Notes: a model not told the origin generated them from the letters alone. Shown: positions 1 to 8,926, numbered from the stretch's first letter. The stretch is DNA of 64,000 nt from Halorubrum sp. Atlit-26R (GCF_003666015.1 NZ_QPLT01000004.1:1-64000); one strand, 5' to 3'. A program made the numbers and translations.

Positions 1-1
1 C

Positions 2-235
2 GATAACGTCGAATTTCTCGTCGATGACGCAGACTATCTCGGATCAGTTCTCGCTGAGGACGGCTATCGATTTCAAGTCATTCGTCATGGAAATCGGAAT
101 GCCATCGAACGTGTCTTTTGGGAAATAAAACGACGAACATCATCGTTTGCGAATAGTTTCAGCAATGTCGCGCTCGAGACAGCTCAAGATTGGCTCGAAG
201 CCGTCGCCGTCTACCACAACTCACGCCAAACTTAA
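2..235 (+). pseudogene. IS6-family transposase, C-terminal part (cut by window edge)
   Basis: The frame is open from the first base of the window and ends in TAA at 233-235, giving 77 residues. The visible part contains LVDDADYL, then RHGNRNAIERVFWEIKRRT, then a Trp-containing tail. This is the C-terminal end of the DDE catalytic domain of haloarchaeal IS6-type transposases; the glutamate of NAIERVF would be the last acidic catalytic residue. The 5' part lies outside the window, so I cannot tell whether the element is intact. Base composition is clearly lower in GC than the neighbouring chromosomal genes. Repeat copy A begins directly after the stop codon. Confidence 0.75.
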
Positions 236-269
236 CGCGACCGATCGACGACGGACGCCTCCAAAGCCC

Positions 270-498
270 CAGTCGCGAGGCGGGCGCACGCTCGCTGCGC
301 GCTTCAGTCGCTCGCGTTGCTCGCTCCTTCCAGTGCTTACTTCGCCTGCGCCCGCCTCGCGACTGCCCCTTTGAGTCCCGCCCGCACAGCAACCGCGCCT
401 CACGCCTCCCCAGCCTCGTCGGCCTCCCTACGGTCGGCCGACTCCCTCGCGCGTGCGGTTCGCGGCCCTGCGGGCCGCTCACCGGCGCACGCCGTTGT
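270..498 (-). ncRNA. Structured repeat, copy A, core (candidate RNA)
   Basis: This is one of six related intergenic cores. Read on the minus strand it starts near 498 with a GC-rich stem (inner arms GCGGCCC/GGGCCGC), followed by a second hairpin (GTCGGCC/GGCCGAC). A conserved stretch containing GGGACTCAAAGGGGCAG comes next, then a long hairpin whose 19-bp arms lie at 347-365 and 270-288 and pair perfectly. A TATA-like TATTTATAAATA lies upstream at 521-532. Only one partial tail unit (about 236-272) follows before the transposase stop codon, so the array seen in other copies is missing or was cut by the insertion sequence. No coding function is apparent. Confidence 0.7.
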
Positions 499-554
499 GC
501 GGAGTCGTCCGGCAGGTCTGTATTTATAAATAGGCGACCGCACTTGTTGCGGTC

Positions 555-1187
555 TTACTCGTCGCGGTCGACGCGGACGACGTCGACGAGCGAGTAGACG
601 GGGACGCCGTCGATGTCGTCGTACCCCATCTTGTCGACGAGGACGACGCACGCGACGGGCTCGCCGCCCTGCTCGCGGATCGCGTCGATCGACTCCCGCA
701 TCGTCGTCCCCGAGGTGATGATGTCGTCGACGACGTAGCAGTCGCGGTTCCGGATCGCGGCGAAGTTCCGCGAGAAGCCGCCGCCGTGCTCGTCGATGTC
801 CCCCTCCTCCCACTGGTGTTTCGCGGGCGCGTACGTACCGAGGTCGGTGTCGAGCCGGTCCGCGACGGCGGTCGCGAGCGGCGCGCCGGCCTTCTCGATG
901 CCGACCGTCAGGTCGACCTCCTCGCCCTGCTTGGCGAGCAGGTCCGCCATCGCGCTGGCCGCGTAGCCGAGGCGGGTCGAGTCGCGCCCGAGCGCCGACC
1001 AGTCGACGTGGATGTCGGCGGAGGCGGTCGCGTCCGCGGCCTCCGGGCTCTCCGCCCCGCCGCCGCGCTCGACCAGCCAGCTCGCCGTCTCGCGGGAGAC
1101 GTTCAGCTCGTCCGCGATTTCGCCCTTCGAGAGCCCCCGCTCCGCGAGCTCGGCCGCGCTGTCGATGAGGTCGTCAACGTTCTTCAT
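555..1187 (-). CDS. gfcR: GfcR-type transcriptional regulator (PyrE-like)
   Basis: The protein has 210 residues. It combines an N-terminal helix-turn-helix (about residues 5-50, with LSKGEIADELNVSRETASWL) and a phosphoribosyltransferase-like domain. The PRPP-binding loop is visible as CYVVDDIITSGTTMRES near residues 160-175. Such fusions were annotated as orotate phosphoribosyltransferase-like proteins. In Haloferax the family member GfcR is known to activate sugar-catabolic genes, including glucose dehydrogenase. The start at 1187 (MKNVDDLID) is chosen because it begins the HTH domain. It overlaps the 3' end of gdh by 14 bp, so both are translated from one transcript and the regulator is probably made together with a gene it controls. 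Confidence 0.85.
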   Translation of the reverse strand: MKNVDDLIDSAAELAERGLSKGEIADELNVSRETASWLVERGGGAESPEAADATASADIHVDWSALGRDSTRLGYAASAMADLLAKQGEEVDLTVGIEKAGAPLATAVADRLDTDLGTYAPAKHQWEEGDIDEHGGGFSRNFAAIRNRDCYVVDDIITSGTTMRESIDAIREQGGEPVACVVLVDKMGYDDIDGVPVYSLVDVVRVDRDE

Positions 1188-2244
1188 ATGCGCCGAATTC
1201 GACCGCCGTTTTAATAGTCGTGTCGTCATCCGCGAACGCGGCCTCGAACTCGTCGAGCCCGTGGACGCCCGTCACGAGATCGCCGAGGAACGACTCCGAG
1301 AGCCCCGCGAGCGACTCGACGGCGGACTCGAAGTGGCCGTACCCGGAGTTGACGCTGCCGACGAGCGCCTTGTTGTGGAGGACGAACTCGCGGTGGAGCC
1401 GGCCGCCGTCGATCTCGAACTCCCAGTCGCCCGGGACGCCGAGGAGCGCGCCGACGCCGTTGGGCGCGAGCGCCTCGATCGTCTCGAAGGCGTGCGGCGC
1501 GTAGCCGGTCGCCTCGAAGACGAAGTCCATCGGCTCGTACGCCTCGGGGACCTCGGGGACCGCCGTCTCGTTCGAGTTCACGTACGTCGCCCCCAGCGAC
1601 TCGATGATATCGATCGTCGGGTCGGGGCGCTCGCGGCGCCCGAGACAGTAGATCCGGTCGAACTCCTCGTCGAGGGTCGCGACCGTCAACAGGCCGAGCG
1701 AGCCGTTGCCCAGCACGAGCGCCGACTCGGGCTCCCAGTGGAACGCCGACCGGCTGGCGTACGCGTGGTCGATCGCCTTCTCCGCGATCGAGACCGGCTC
1801 GACGAGGAACCCCCACTCGGCGAGTTCCGACGGGATCTCGACCAAGAACTCCGCCGGGCTGGTGAAGTACTCGGCCATAAACCCGTGCGCGCCGACGATG
1901 CCGCGCTCGTGGTACTCGCCCTCCGGCGCCATGTCGGGCTCGCCGCGGGCGAAGTACTCGTTGGCGCCGTTGGGCGGGCGACGCACCGTCGGGACGACGA
2001 CGTCGCCGACCTCGAACGGCGTGTCGTTCGGGTCCTCGATCACGCCGACGGCCTCGTGGCCGAGGACGAGGTGGTCCTCGCCCGCGGGCGCCCCGCCGTG
2101 CCCCCCGGCGATGACCTCGTGGTCGGTCCCGTCCACGCCGACCCGCAGGGTCCGGACCAAGGCCTCGCCCGGCGCGGGCTCCGGTCGCGGCTTCGCTGTC
2201 ACGACCGGTTCGTCGGCTCCCTCGTAGACGGCTATCGCGTTCAT
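1174..2244 (-). CDS. gdh: Glucose 1-dehydrogenase (zinc-dependent MDR family)
   Basis: The product has 356 residues and is a medium-chain dehydrogenase that oxidises glucose to gluconolactone with NAD(P)+, the entry step of the semiphosphorylative Entner-Doudoroff pathway of haloarchaea. Asp38, His63 and Glu64 fall where the catalytic zinc ligands of the characterised haloarchaeal glucose dehydrogenase lie; a conserved VEPVSIAEKAID segment supplies further ligands. The nucleotide-binding motif VLGNGSLGLL is near residue 180. The ATG at 2244 lies about 25 nt after an AT-rich palindrome that probably contains the promoter, which suits a leaderless mRNA. The 3' end overlaps gfcR. Confidence 0.88.
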   Translation of the reverse strand: MNAIAVYEGADEPVVTAKPRPEPAPGEALVRTLRVGVDGTDHEVIAGGHGGAPAGEDHLVLGHEAVGVIEDPNDTPFEVGDVVVPTVRRPPNGANEYFARGEPDMAPEGEYHERGIVGAHGFMAEYFTSPAEFLVEIPSELAEWGFLVEPVSIAEKAIDHAYASRSAFHWEPESALVLGNGSLGLLTVATLDEEFDRIYCLGRRERPDPTIDIIESLGATYVNSNETAVPEVPEAYEPMDFVFEATGYAPHAFETIEALAPNGVGALLGVPGDWEFEIDGGRLHREFVLHNKALVGSVNSGYGHFESAVESLAGLSESFLGDLVTGVHGLDEFEAAFADDDTTIKTAVEFGAYEER

Positions 2245-2268
2245 ATCCGGACCAAAGCGGTCAGTCAC

Positions 2269-2284
2269 CAAAAGATTTCTTTTG
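2269..2284 (-). promoter_or_regulatory. Palindromic promoter/operator of gdh-gfcR
   Basis: CAAAAG-ATTT-CTTTTG is a perfect 6-bp inverted repeat with a 4-nt spacer, in otherwise GC-rich DNA. It is centred about 32 nt before the gdh start, where the TATA/BRE region of a leaderless gene would lie. The overlap of promoter and palindrome suggests binding by a dimeric regulator, possibly GfcR itself. That assignment is inference. Confidence 0.45.
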
Positions 2285-2349
2285 TTGCGAGTAAACGCGT
2301 GCGGCGGATCCCCCGTGGAGTTTTCAGTCGCTCGGGCGTACTCGAGCGC

Positions 2350-3129
2350 GTGTGTACCCTGACCCTCGCGTGGCGGGCGTTCGGCGACGCCCCCGTCGCG
2401 CTCGCGGCCACCCGCGACGAGGCGCTCGACCGCCCGAGCGAACCGCCGGCGCTCCGAACGGACGACGGCGACGAAGTCCGGTACGTCGCCCCGCGCGACG
2501 CCGAGGCCGGCGGGACGTGGATCGGCGTCTCCGAGGGCGGCCTCGTCGTCGCGGTCACGAATCTCTGGCTCGACGCCGACCGCGAGGGCGACCGCTCGCG
2601 CGGGCTGCTCGTTCGCGACTGCCTGACGGCCGCCTCCGCCGAGGACGCGGTGCGAGCGGTCGAGCGCGAACTCGACGAGCGCGCGTACGACGGCTTCAAC
2701 CTCGTGCTGGCCGACGAGCGGGCGGCGTTCCTCCTGACGCACGACGGCGGCCTCGCCGTGACCCGACTCGACCCGGGCGTCCACGTCGTCGGCAACGTCG
2801 GCGGCGTGGTCAACGGCGCGGAGCGGTTCGCGATCCCGGAGCGGCGACACGAGTTCGGCGAGGAGCGCGCGGACAGCGCGAGGCGGATCGCGGCCGCGCT
2901 CGTCCCGGAGCCGGGCGAGACGGGCGCGTTGTGGCTCGACCGCGCGAGCGGCGTCCTCGCCGACCACGACTACGGTGCCTGCCTCCACGGCGACGAGTTC
3001 GGCACCCGGTCGTTCACCCGGATCCGGACCGGCGACGACCCCGCGGTCGCGTACGCCGACGGGCCGCCCTGCGAGACGCCGACGGAGGCGGTGTCGCTTC
3101 CCCCCAACTTCGCGGTCGGCGACGCCTGA
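2350..3129 (+). CDS. NRDE family protein (TANGO2-like)
   Basis: This is a 259-residue protein. Translation is placed at GTG 2350 because it gives the family N-terminus M-C-T-L-T, with the conserved cysteine at position 2 that is exposed after removal of the initiator. The signature that names the family is seen as AATRDEALDRP near residue 20, followed by GGTWIGV and VAVTNL. The fold is related to Ntn hydrolases, but the substrate of the family is unknown; eukaryotic relatives are called TANGO2. It is transcribed divergently from gdh across a 105-bp gap. No partner gene is evident. Confidence 0.75.
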   Translation: MCTLTLAWRAFGDAPVALAATRDEALDRPSEPPALRTDDGDEVRYVAPRDAEAGGTWIGVSEGGLVVAVTNLWLDADREGDRSRGLLVRDCLTAASAEDAVRAVERELDERAYDGFNLVLADERAAFLLTHDGGLAVTRLDPGVHVVGNVGGVVNGAERFAIPERRHEFGEERADSARRIAAALVPEPGETGALWLDRASGVLADHDYGACLHGDEFGTRSFTRIRTGDDPAVAYADGPPCETPTEAVSLPPNFAVGDA

Positions 3130-3253
3130 CCGGGAATCCCCGGCCCGCGACGCGATTCCGTGCGGGATCGGTGCCTCCGAGAGACGGAACGAGGATGAGC
3201 CGCGGTACCGAGCCGCCCGGAACGTTTTCCCCACGGGCGCGAACGTGAGGACG

Positions 3254-4138
3254 ATGCGGCTCCTCGTCTGCGGCGACCTCCACCTGAAGCCCGCGGCCAG
3301 CGACTACGACCTCGACGCGGTGTCGCCGCCCGAGGACGTCGACGCCGCCTTGGTCGTCGGCGACCTCACGCACCGCGCTGGCGACGACGACGCCGACCTG
3401 GCGCGTCGGTTCGTCGAGCGGCTCGCGCCGGACGTTCCGGTCGTCTACGTGCCGGGGAACCACGACCCCGATCCGATGCCGGCCGAGGTGGTGTCCCCCG
3501 TCCCCGGCGCCACCGCGGAACACCTGAGCACCCGGACGCTCGGCGAACTCATAGTCGTCGGCTGGGGGTGCGAGCGCCGATCGCTCACCCCGCCGCTTCC
3601 GCAGACCGAGTTCGACGCGCTCGACTCCCGAACGGCCCCCCGCGAGGACCGCCGGTACGAAGCCGACCGGACCGCCGACGACCTGCTCGACGCGTGTCAC
3701 CGCGTCGTCAGTGGATCGGCGTCGGTTGAGGACGCCGCGGCGTCGCTGGGGATCGCGGACGACGAGGCGGCCGCGTTCCACCGGGGCGTCGAGGCGATCG
3801 AGGCGACGTACGACCGGTTATCGGACCGCCTGCGCGGTCGCTCCGACGCGCTGCTCGCGACCCACCAACCGCCGTTCGGCGCGTCGTTCGACCGCCACCA
3901 CGCGGTCGGCACGCGCGAGACGGACCGCGAGCGTCTCCACACCGGGTCGATCGCGCTCGCCCTCGCGATCCGGGACCACGACGTGTTCGCCGCGTTCAGC
4001 GGCCACTCGCACGCGTTCGGATACGACACCGGCGAGGGGAGAGACGGCCGACCGCACCTGCTCAACCTCGGCTTCCGCGGCGTCGGGGTCGTGACGGTCG
4101 ATCCGGATCGCGGGGAGTTCGCGTTCGCCCGCCGGTAA
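3254..4138 (+). CDS. Calcineurin-like metallophosphoesterase
   Basis: The 294-residue protein shows the metal-binding motifs of the calcineurin superfamily in order: CGDLHL near residue 6, VGDLTHR near 35, PGNHDPD near 73, and SGHSH near 247. A helical insertion of about 100 residues (roughly 110-210) separates the third and fourth motifs. A two-metal phosphodiesterase or phosphatase is expected, but the substrate cannot be told. The ATG at 3254 is chosen because the first motif lies directly after it. An upstream AACGTTTTCC could be a weak promoter. It is a separate transcription unit. Confidence 0.75.
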   Translation: MRLLVCGDLHLKPAASDYDLDAVSPPEDVDAALVVGDLTHRAGDDDADLARRFVERLAPDVPVVYVPGNHDPDPMPAEVVSPVPGATAEHLSTRTLGELIVVGWGCERRSLTPPLPQTEFDALDSRTAPREDRRYEADRTADDLLDACHRVVSGSASVEDAAASLGIADDEAAAFHRGVEAIEATYDRLSDRLRGRSDALLATHQPPFGASFDRHHAVGTRETDRERLHTGSIALALAIRDHDVFAAFSGHSHAFGYDTGEGRDGRPHLLNLGFRGVGVVTVDPDRGEFAFARR

Positions 4139-4211
4139 GACGACGGCCGTGCGGCCGCGAGGCGTGCGACCGGAAAGCCAGTTTTAAGCGATTCGGGAGG
4201 CGTGAGAGTGT

Positions 4212-4565
4212 ATGAGCGCGTCCGAAATCGAGTCCGACCTGTCGGCGGACGAGCGCGCCGGCCTCGAACTCATCCGCGAGACCGGCGGCATCCACCAGAG
4301 CGACTTCTGGAAGGAACTCGACGTCTCCTCGCGGAAGGGGAGCCGCATCGCCGAGTCGTTGGAGGAGGCCGGGGTCATCCAGCGGGAAGACACCGTCTAC
4401 GACGGCCACAACACCTACTACTTGGAGCCCGCGCCGCGCGACCTCGATTTCTCGCTTTTAATGGCCGACGACATGCTCTCGCCGTTCATCGGCGAGGAGG
4501 AGGTCGACGCGCAGGCCGACGCCTTCTCGCAGTGGATGATGAATCTCGCCTACGAGGAGTACTGA
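4212..4565 (+). CDS. Helix-turn-helix protein
   Basis: The 117-residue protein has a winged HTH of MarR/Lrp-like type: ERAGLELIRETGGIHQSDFWKEL forms the first helices and SSRKGSRIAESLEEAGVI the recognition helix and wing. The acidic C-terminal third ends in a predicted helix (QADAFSQWMMNLAYEEY). It probably binds DNA, but the targets are unknown. An AT-rich GTTTTAAGC at about 4181-4190 lies 20-30 nt before the start and serves as a TATA box. The family is common in haloarchaea and usually listed as a hypothetical HTH protein. Confidence 0.65.
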   Translation: MSASEIESDLSADERAGLELIRETGGIHQSDFWKELDVSSRKGSRIAESLEEAGVIQREDTVYDGHNTYYLEPAPRDLDFSLLMADDMLSPFIGEEEVDAQADAFSQWMMNLAYEEY

Positions 4566-4614
4566 GCGGCGACCGCTCGCGGCTTTTATCAGTCTTCTCG
4601 CGCATCGGGCGTTC

Positions 4615-4971
4615 GTGAACCGCGCCCTTCCGCTCGCGGCCGGCGTCGGCCTCCTCGCCGCGCTGGGCGTCTACCAGCTCGTCCCGTACCTCCCGACCGC
4701 CCTCGGCACGGCGGCCGTCTACGCCGGAGCCGCCTACTTCCACCTCGCGTTCGACGTGTCCCTGCTCGCGGAAGCCCCCCGGTTCGAGGACCGGACCGAC
4801 CGGATCGGGTACGGACTGGGCCTCTTCGGCCTGAGCGTCACGCCGCTTCTGTTCGGCCACTACGTCGGCGGAGACGCCGCATTCTTCGGATTCGTGGTCG
4901 CGTTCTTCGGCGCGGTCGCATTCCTCACGCTCAGCGAGCAGGCCCGACGACTCGGCAACGAGACGGGGTGA
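4615..4971 (+). CDS. Small membrane protein of unknown function
   Basis: The protein has 118 residues and starts at GTG 4615. Four hydrophobic segments can be seen at about residues 4-20, 24-45, 65-83 and 88-107, with a short charged loop (EAPRFEDRTDRIGYG) between the second and third. No motif identifies a function. It lies 49 bp after the HTH gene in the same direction, with TTTTATCAGT in the gap as a possible promoter element. Confidence 0.55.
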   Translation: MNRALPLAAGVGLLAALGVYQLVPYLPTALGTAAVYAGAAYFHLAFDVSLLAEAPRFEDRTDRIGYGLGLFGLSVTPLLFGHYVGGDAAFFGFVVAFFGAVAFLTLSEQARRLGNETG

Positions 4972-5024
4972 CGACGGAGAGACCGAGTGGTCCGGCGCGG
5001 GCGCGGGACAACCGCGCCGCGGAG

Positions 5025-6803
5025 TCAGACCAGCAGGAAGGCGAACAGCGCGACTCCGGCCGCGAGCGTCAGGAACAGCACGCTCCGACCGATGCCGGCG
5101 CGGATCTCCACGTCGACTCCGGCCCGCGAGAGCGCCTCGCGCGGGTGACTCGCGGTCCGCATCGTCGCGCCCGCCAGCGCCATCGTCGCGCGGTCGACCG
5201 CGGCCCACAGCTCCGTGACGCCCCACACCGAGCCGCGCCCGAGGTAGAACGCGGCCGGGAAGATGACGCGGTCGACGTCCGGCATCCGGTGGGCGAGCCA
5301 GCCGAGCGGGCGCTTCAGCGAGAAGAACCCGACGAACCCGGCGATCAGCAGCGCCGCGCTCTCGACCAGGTGACTCCGACTGTACGGCTTGAAGTAGACC
5401 TCGTCGCTGAGGATGAGGTCGGTGAACGGCATCAGCTCGATCAGCTGGGTGTAGAAGACGCCGAAGAAGACGCACGCGCCGGCCGCAAGCACCATCCCGA
5501 CCGTCTGGAACGGCGTGGCGTCGTCGGGCGTCAGCGTCGCCGAGCCGTGGAAGAACACGTAGTAGCCGAGCTTGATGAACGACATGAACGTCCCCACGCC
5601 GCCGAGGACGAGCAGCCACCAGAGCAGCCCGCTGTCGAGGAGCAGGACGTAGTTGTGCACCTCGTGGGCCGAGTCGAGCACCATCCCCTTCGAGATGAAC
5701 CCGTTGAACCCCGGCACCGCCGTAATCGAGGCCGCGCCGACGAGGTAGACGAGGAAGGTGACCGGCATCACCCGCCACAGCCCGCCCATCTCGCGGATGT
5801 CCTCGACGCCGGTCCGGTACACGACGACGCCGACCGCCATGAACAGGAGGCTCTTGTAGAGGACGTTGTTGAACAGGTGCGCGAACCCGCCGACGACGGC
5901 GAACTCCCCGACCGCGGTCGCCAGCCCGAACCCGGCGAGCATGTAGCCGAGCTGGGCCTGGATGTGGTACGACAGCAGCCGACGCGGGTCGTACTGGAGC
6001 AGCGCGAAAAAGGCGCCGTAGACGGCCATGAACCCGCCGAGGTAGGCGAGCCACATGCCGCCCTCGGGGAACGCGCGGTACATCACGTACGCCGCGGTCT
6101 TCGTCGTGAACACCGAGAGGAACACCGACGCCGCGACGTGCGGGCGCGGGTAGGTGTCGGGGAGCCAGCTGTGTAGGAAAATGAACCCGCAGTTGATCCC
6201 GATGCCGATCGCCGCGAGCACCGTCGCGGCCGGGTCGATGCCGGTCGTCTCCGAGAACAGGAACGTCCCGGCGTTGGCGAAGTGGACGACGACCGCGGCG
6301 AGCAGGAGGGTCCCGCCGGTGCCGTGGAACAGCGCGTAGCGGTAGCCCGCCCGCACCGCCTCCCCGCCGTGCTGCCAGACGAGCAGCGTGGAGGTGACCG
6401 CCGTCAGCTCCCAGAAGAAGACCAGCGTGAGCCAGTCGCCGGCGTAGATCGTCCCGAGGGTCGTGGCGACGTAGGTCAGCGCGAACGCCGTCACCCACGT
6501 CGGCGCCTCGCTGCCGTAGGCGTACAGCACCGCCGCGGTCGCGAGGAAGCCGACGACGACCCCCATCAGAAGCGAGAACTGGTCGACGTTGAAGAACACC
6601 ACGTCGAAGCCGAGGAATGTCGTCGCGAGGTGCGCGCCCGTCCCGCCGTCGCCGAGCAGCACCGCCTGCGCGAACGTGAACGCCGTCGCCAGCGCGGCGA
6701 CCGCGTGCCCCGGCCGCCGCGGCAGCGCCAGCACCGCGAGCGCCGCGAACGCGAGCAGGACGTACGGCGGAACCGCCGTGAGGAGGCTCGTGGGCACCGT
6801 CAC
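5025..6803 (-). CDS. MnhD-type antiporter membrane subunit (third copy, operon end)
   Basis: This 592-residue membrane protein belongs to the family of NuoL/M/N and MrpA/D proton-translocating subunits. It has about 14 hydrophobic segments. Conserved intramembrane features are visible, including WLPDTYPRPHVAASVFLSVFTTKTAAYVMYR without the usual long gaps, and the broken-helix region around HIQAQLGYMLAGFG. The GTG at 6803 overlaps the previous stop codon in a GTGA junction, which decides the start. It is the last of nine cotranscribed genes and the third MnhD-like subunit, so it may form an extra proton or cation path. Confidence 0.8.
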   Translation of the reverse strand: MTVPTSLLTAVPPYVLLAFAALAVLALPRRPGHAVAALATAFTFAQAVLLGDGGTGAHLATTFLGFDVVFFNVDQFSLLMGVVVGFLATAAVLYAYGSEAPTWVTAFALTYVATTLGTIYAGDWLTLVFFWELTAVTSTLLVWQHGGEAVRAGYRYALFHGTGGTLLLAAVVVHFANAGTFLFSETTGIDPAATVLAAIGIGINCGFIFLHSWLPDTYPRPHVAASVFLSVFTTKTAAYVMYRAFPEGGMWLAYLGGFMAVYGAFFALLQYDPRRLLSYHIQAQLGYMLAGFGLATAVGEFAVVGGFAHLFNNVLYKSLLFMAVGVVVYRTGVEDIREMGGLWRVMPVTFLVYLVGAASITAVPGFNGFISKGMVLDSAHEVHNYVLLLDSGLLWWLLVLGGVGTFMSFIKLGYYVFFHGSATLTPDDATPFQTVGMVLAAGACVFFGVFYTQLIELMPFTDLILSDEVYFKPYSRSHLVESAALLIAGFVGFFSLKRPLGWLAHRMPDVDRVIFPAAFYLGRGSVWGVTELWAAVDRATMALAGATMRTASHPREALSRAGVDVEIRAGIGRSVLFLTLAAGVALFAFLLV

Positions 6804-8926
6804 GGGCGCACCACCCCCTCGGGGAGCCGCGTGTCGACGATGAGCTCGATCAGCTCTAAGAAGCCCATCTCGTAGGGGATGACTCCGAGCAGCACCGCGA
6901 GCGTCATCGACGCGAGGATCGGGCCGAGCGTGAACCACGTCGACTCGCGCCCGCGGAGCGCGTCGAGCCCGGCGATATGCTCCCAGCCGCCCGTCGGCGG
7001 CCCGCCGTGGTGGCCGTCGTCGTGCGTGTCCGCGTCGTGTCCGCCGTGCGGCTCGTCGTCGTGGTCGCCGTGCGGGTCGTCGGGGCCGCGACCCTCGGCG
7101 GCAGCGAGGTCCGCGTCGCCCTCGCTGACCCCCTCGTCATCGGCTGCGTCGCTGTGTTCCGTGGCGCCGCGCCCGGGACCGAACGGCACGTCGGCGTCGG
7201 ACGGGCGCTGGTCGACCGCGTAGTCGCCGGTGTCGACGCGCTCGGCCGGCTCGGAGAAGTCGCGCTCGCTCGCCGCGAAGTCCGGCCGGACGACGCCCTC
7301 CTCGTCGGTCGGGAGGTCGTCGAGGTCGGCGTCGGGCACCTCGGACTCGTCGACGCCGTCGGCGGCGTCGGGCGACGAGTCCTCCGCGTCGCCCGCGTTC
7401 GCGACGATGTCGTCGACCGACTCCTCGTCACCCTCGCTCTCGTCACTATCGTCACCTGTCCGACCGCCGTCGGTCGCCGCCACGATCGACCGCGACTCGC
7501 CGCCGAGCGGGAAGTCGACGAGCGGCTTCGCGTCGTGGGCGTCCTCCGCCTCGAAGAAGGCGGTGTAGATCACCGGCCAGAAGTATGCGATGTTGAGCAC
7601 GCCCGACAAGAGGAGCGCGCCGGCGAGGTAGTACGCGACCGGGGTGAAGTTCATCCCCATCCGCACCCCGCCGATCAGCATGTAGTACTTGCTGACGAAG
7701 CCGGCGAGCAGCGGGATCCCCGCCATTCCCAGCGAGGCTATCGTGAACGCGCCCATCGTCAGGGGCATCCGCTTGCCGATCCCCGCCATCTGGGAGATGT
7801 AGTCGGTGTGGGTCGAGACGTGGATGTTGCCCGCACAGAAGAACAGGGTGAGCTTCATGAACGCGTGCGCCGGGATGTGGAGGAGCGCGCCCACGAGCCC
7901 GTACCAGCCGAAGAGGCCGAGCCCGAGGATGATGTAGCTCAGCTGGCTGATCGTCGAGTAGGCGAGCCGGCGCTTCAGGTGGTCCTTCCGGAGGGCGATC
8001 AGCGAGGCCGCGGTGAGCGTGATCGCGCCGATCGTCGAGAGGACGAGGCCGGCGGAGAACCCGAAGGGTAGCGAGAGATTGTAGACGAGCTCGGGGCCGA
8101 ACACGTCGAGGACGACCCGCGAGACGCCGAACGCGCCGGACTTGACGACCGCGACCGCGTGAAGCAGTCCGGAGACCGGCGTCGGCGCCACCATCGCCTC
8201 GGGGAGCCACTGGTGGAGCGGCATGATCCCGGCCTTCACGCCGAACCCGATCGCGAGCAGGAAGAAGGCGAGCATCGCCAGCCCGGGGTCGGCGTTCGCG
8301 AGTTCGGCGATCCCGCCCGCGGTGAAGTCGACGGAGCCGGCGAGCAGGTAGACGAGCGCGGTGCCGGCGAGCACGAGGACGCCGCCGCCGAACATCGTGT
8401 ACGCGAGGTACTTGCGGCCGGCCGAGCGCGCCTCGGCCGTCTCGTCGTGCGCGACGAGCGGGTACGTCGCGATCGAGAGGATCTCGTAGAAGACGAAGAT
8501 CGTCACGAGGTTCCCGGCGAACGCGATCCCCATCGTCGCGGCCAGCGACACCGCGAACGCGGCGAAGTACCGGGTCTGGTTCGGCTCGTCGAGCCCGCGC
8601 ATGTAGCCGATGCTGTAGAAGGAGGTGATTATCCACAGCCCGCTCGCGAGGAACGCGAACAGCATGCCGAGCGCGTCCGCGCGGAGCGCGAACTCGATCG
8701 GCGCGCCGATCCCGGGGAGGAACGCCCCGGCCGACCACTCGAACACCGCGCCGTCGAGGACGGCCGGCAGCATCGACGCGACGATCCCGAACTTCGCGAG
8801 CGACGCGACGAGGGTCCACCCCTCGCGGACGTTCGGCGAGCGGTACGACGCGACGATGAGGAACGCCGCGACGAACGAGACGAGGACCGCCAGCAGAGGA
8901 CGTATGTCGGGTGTAGCTTCTATCAT
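6800..8926 (-). CDS. MnhD-type antiporter subunit with acidic, His-rich loop
   Basis: The product has 708 residues. Residues 1 to about 475 form a standard MnhD/NuoN-type membrane domain (for example LPEAMVAPTPVSGLLHAVAV, the conserved loop of this family). Then comes a hydrophilic stretch of about 180 residues, extremely rich in Asp/Glu and ending in a His-Asp-Gly cluster (HGDHDDEPHGGHDADTH), followed by one more membrane span near the C-terminus. The loop is much longer than in normal subunits. ATGA and GTGA overlaps join it to both neighbours. The cluster could bind divalent metal ions; this is inference. Confidence 0.8.
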   Translation of the reverse strand: MIEATPDIRPLLAVLVSFVAAFLIVASYRSPNVREGWTLVASLAKFGIVASMLPAVLDGAVFEWSAGAFLPGIGAPIEFALRADALGMLFAFLASGLWIITSFYSIGYMRGLDEPNQTRYFAAFAVSLAATMGIAFAGNLVTIFVFYEILSIATYPLVAHDETAEARSAGRKYLAYTMFGGGVLVLAGTALVYLLAGSVDFTAGGIAELANADPGLAMLAFFLLAIGFGVKAGIMPLHQWLPEAMVAPTPVSGLLHAVAVVKSGAFGVSRVVLDVFGPELVYNLSLPFGFSAGLVLSTIGAITLTAASLIALRKDHLKRRLAYSTISQLSYIILGLGLFGWYGLVGALLHIPAHAFMKLTLFFCAGNIHVSTHTDYISQMAGIGKRMPLTMGAFTIASLGMAGIPLLAGFVSKYYMLIGGVRMGMNFTPVAYYLAGALLLSGVLNIAYFWPVIYTAFFEAEDAHDAKPLVDFPLGGESRSIVAATDGGRTGDDSDESEGDEESVDDIVANAGDAEDSSPDAADGVDESEVPDADLDDLPTDEEGVVRPDFAASERDFSEPAERVDTGDYAVDQRPSDADVPFGPGRGATEHSDAADDEGVSEGDADLAAAEGRGPDDPHGDHDDEPHGGHDADTHDDGHHGGPPTGGWEHIAGLDALRGRESTWFTLGPILASMTLAVLLGVIPYEMGFLELIELIVDTRLPEGVVRP

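Noticed and set aside
1012-2349. Long open frames opposite gdh, the Mrp genes, pilus genes and lonB
   Set aside because: Very GC-rich DNA leaves antisense frames open by chance. These have arginine-rich, low-complexity translations and no domains, while the opposite strand encodes recognisable families.
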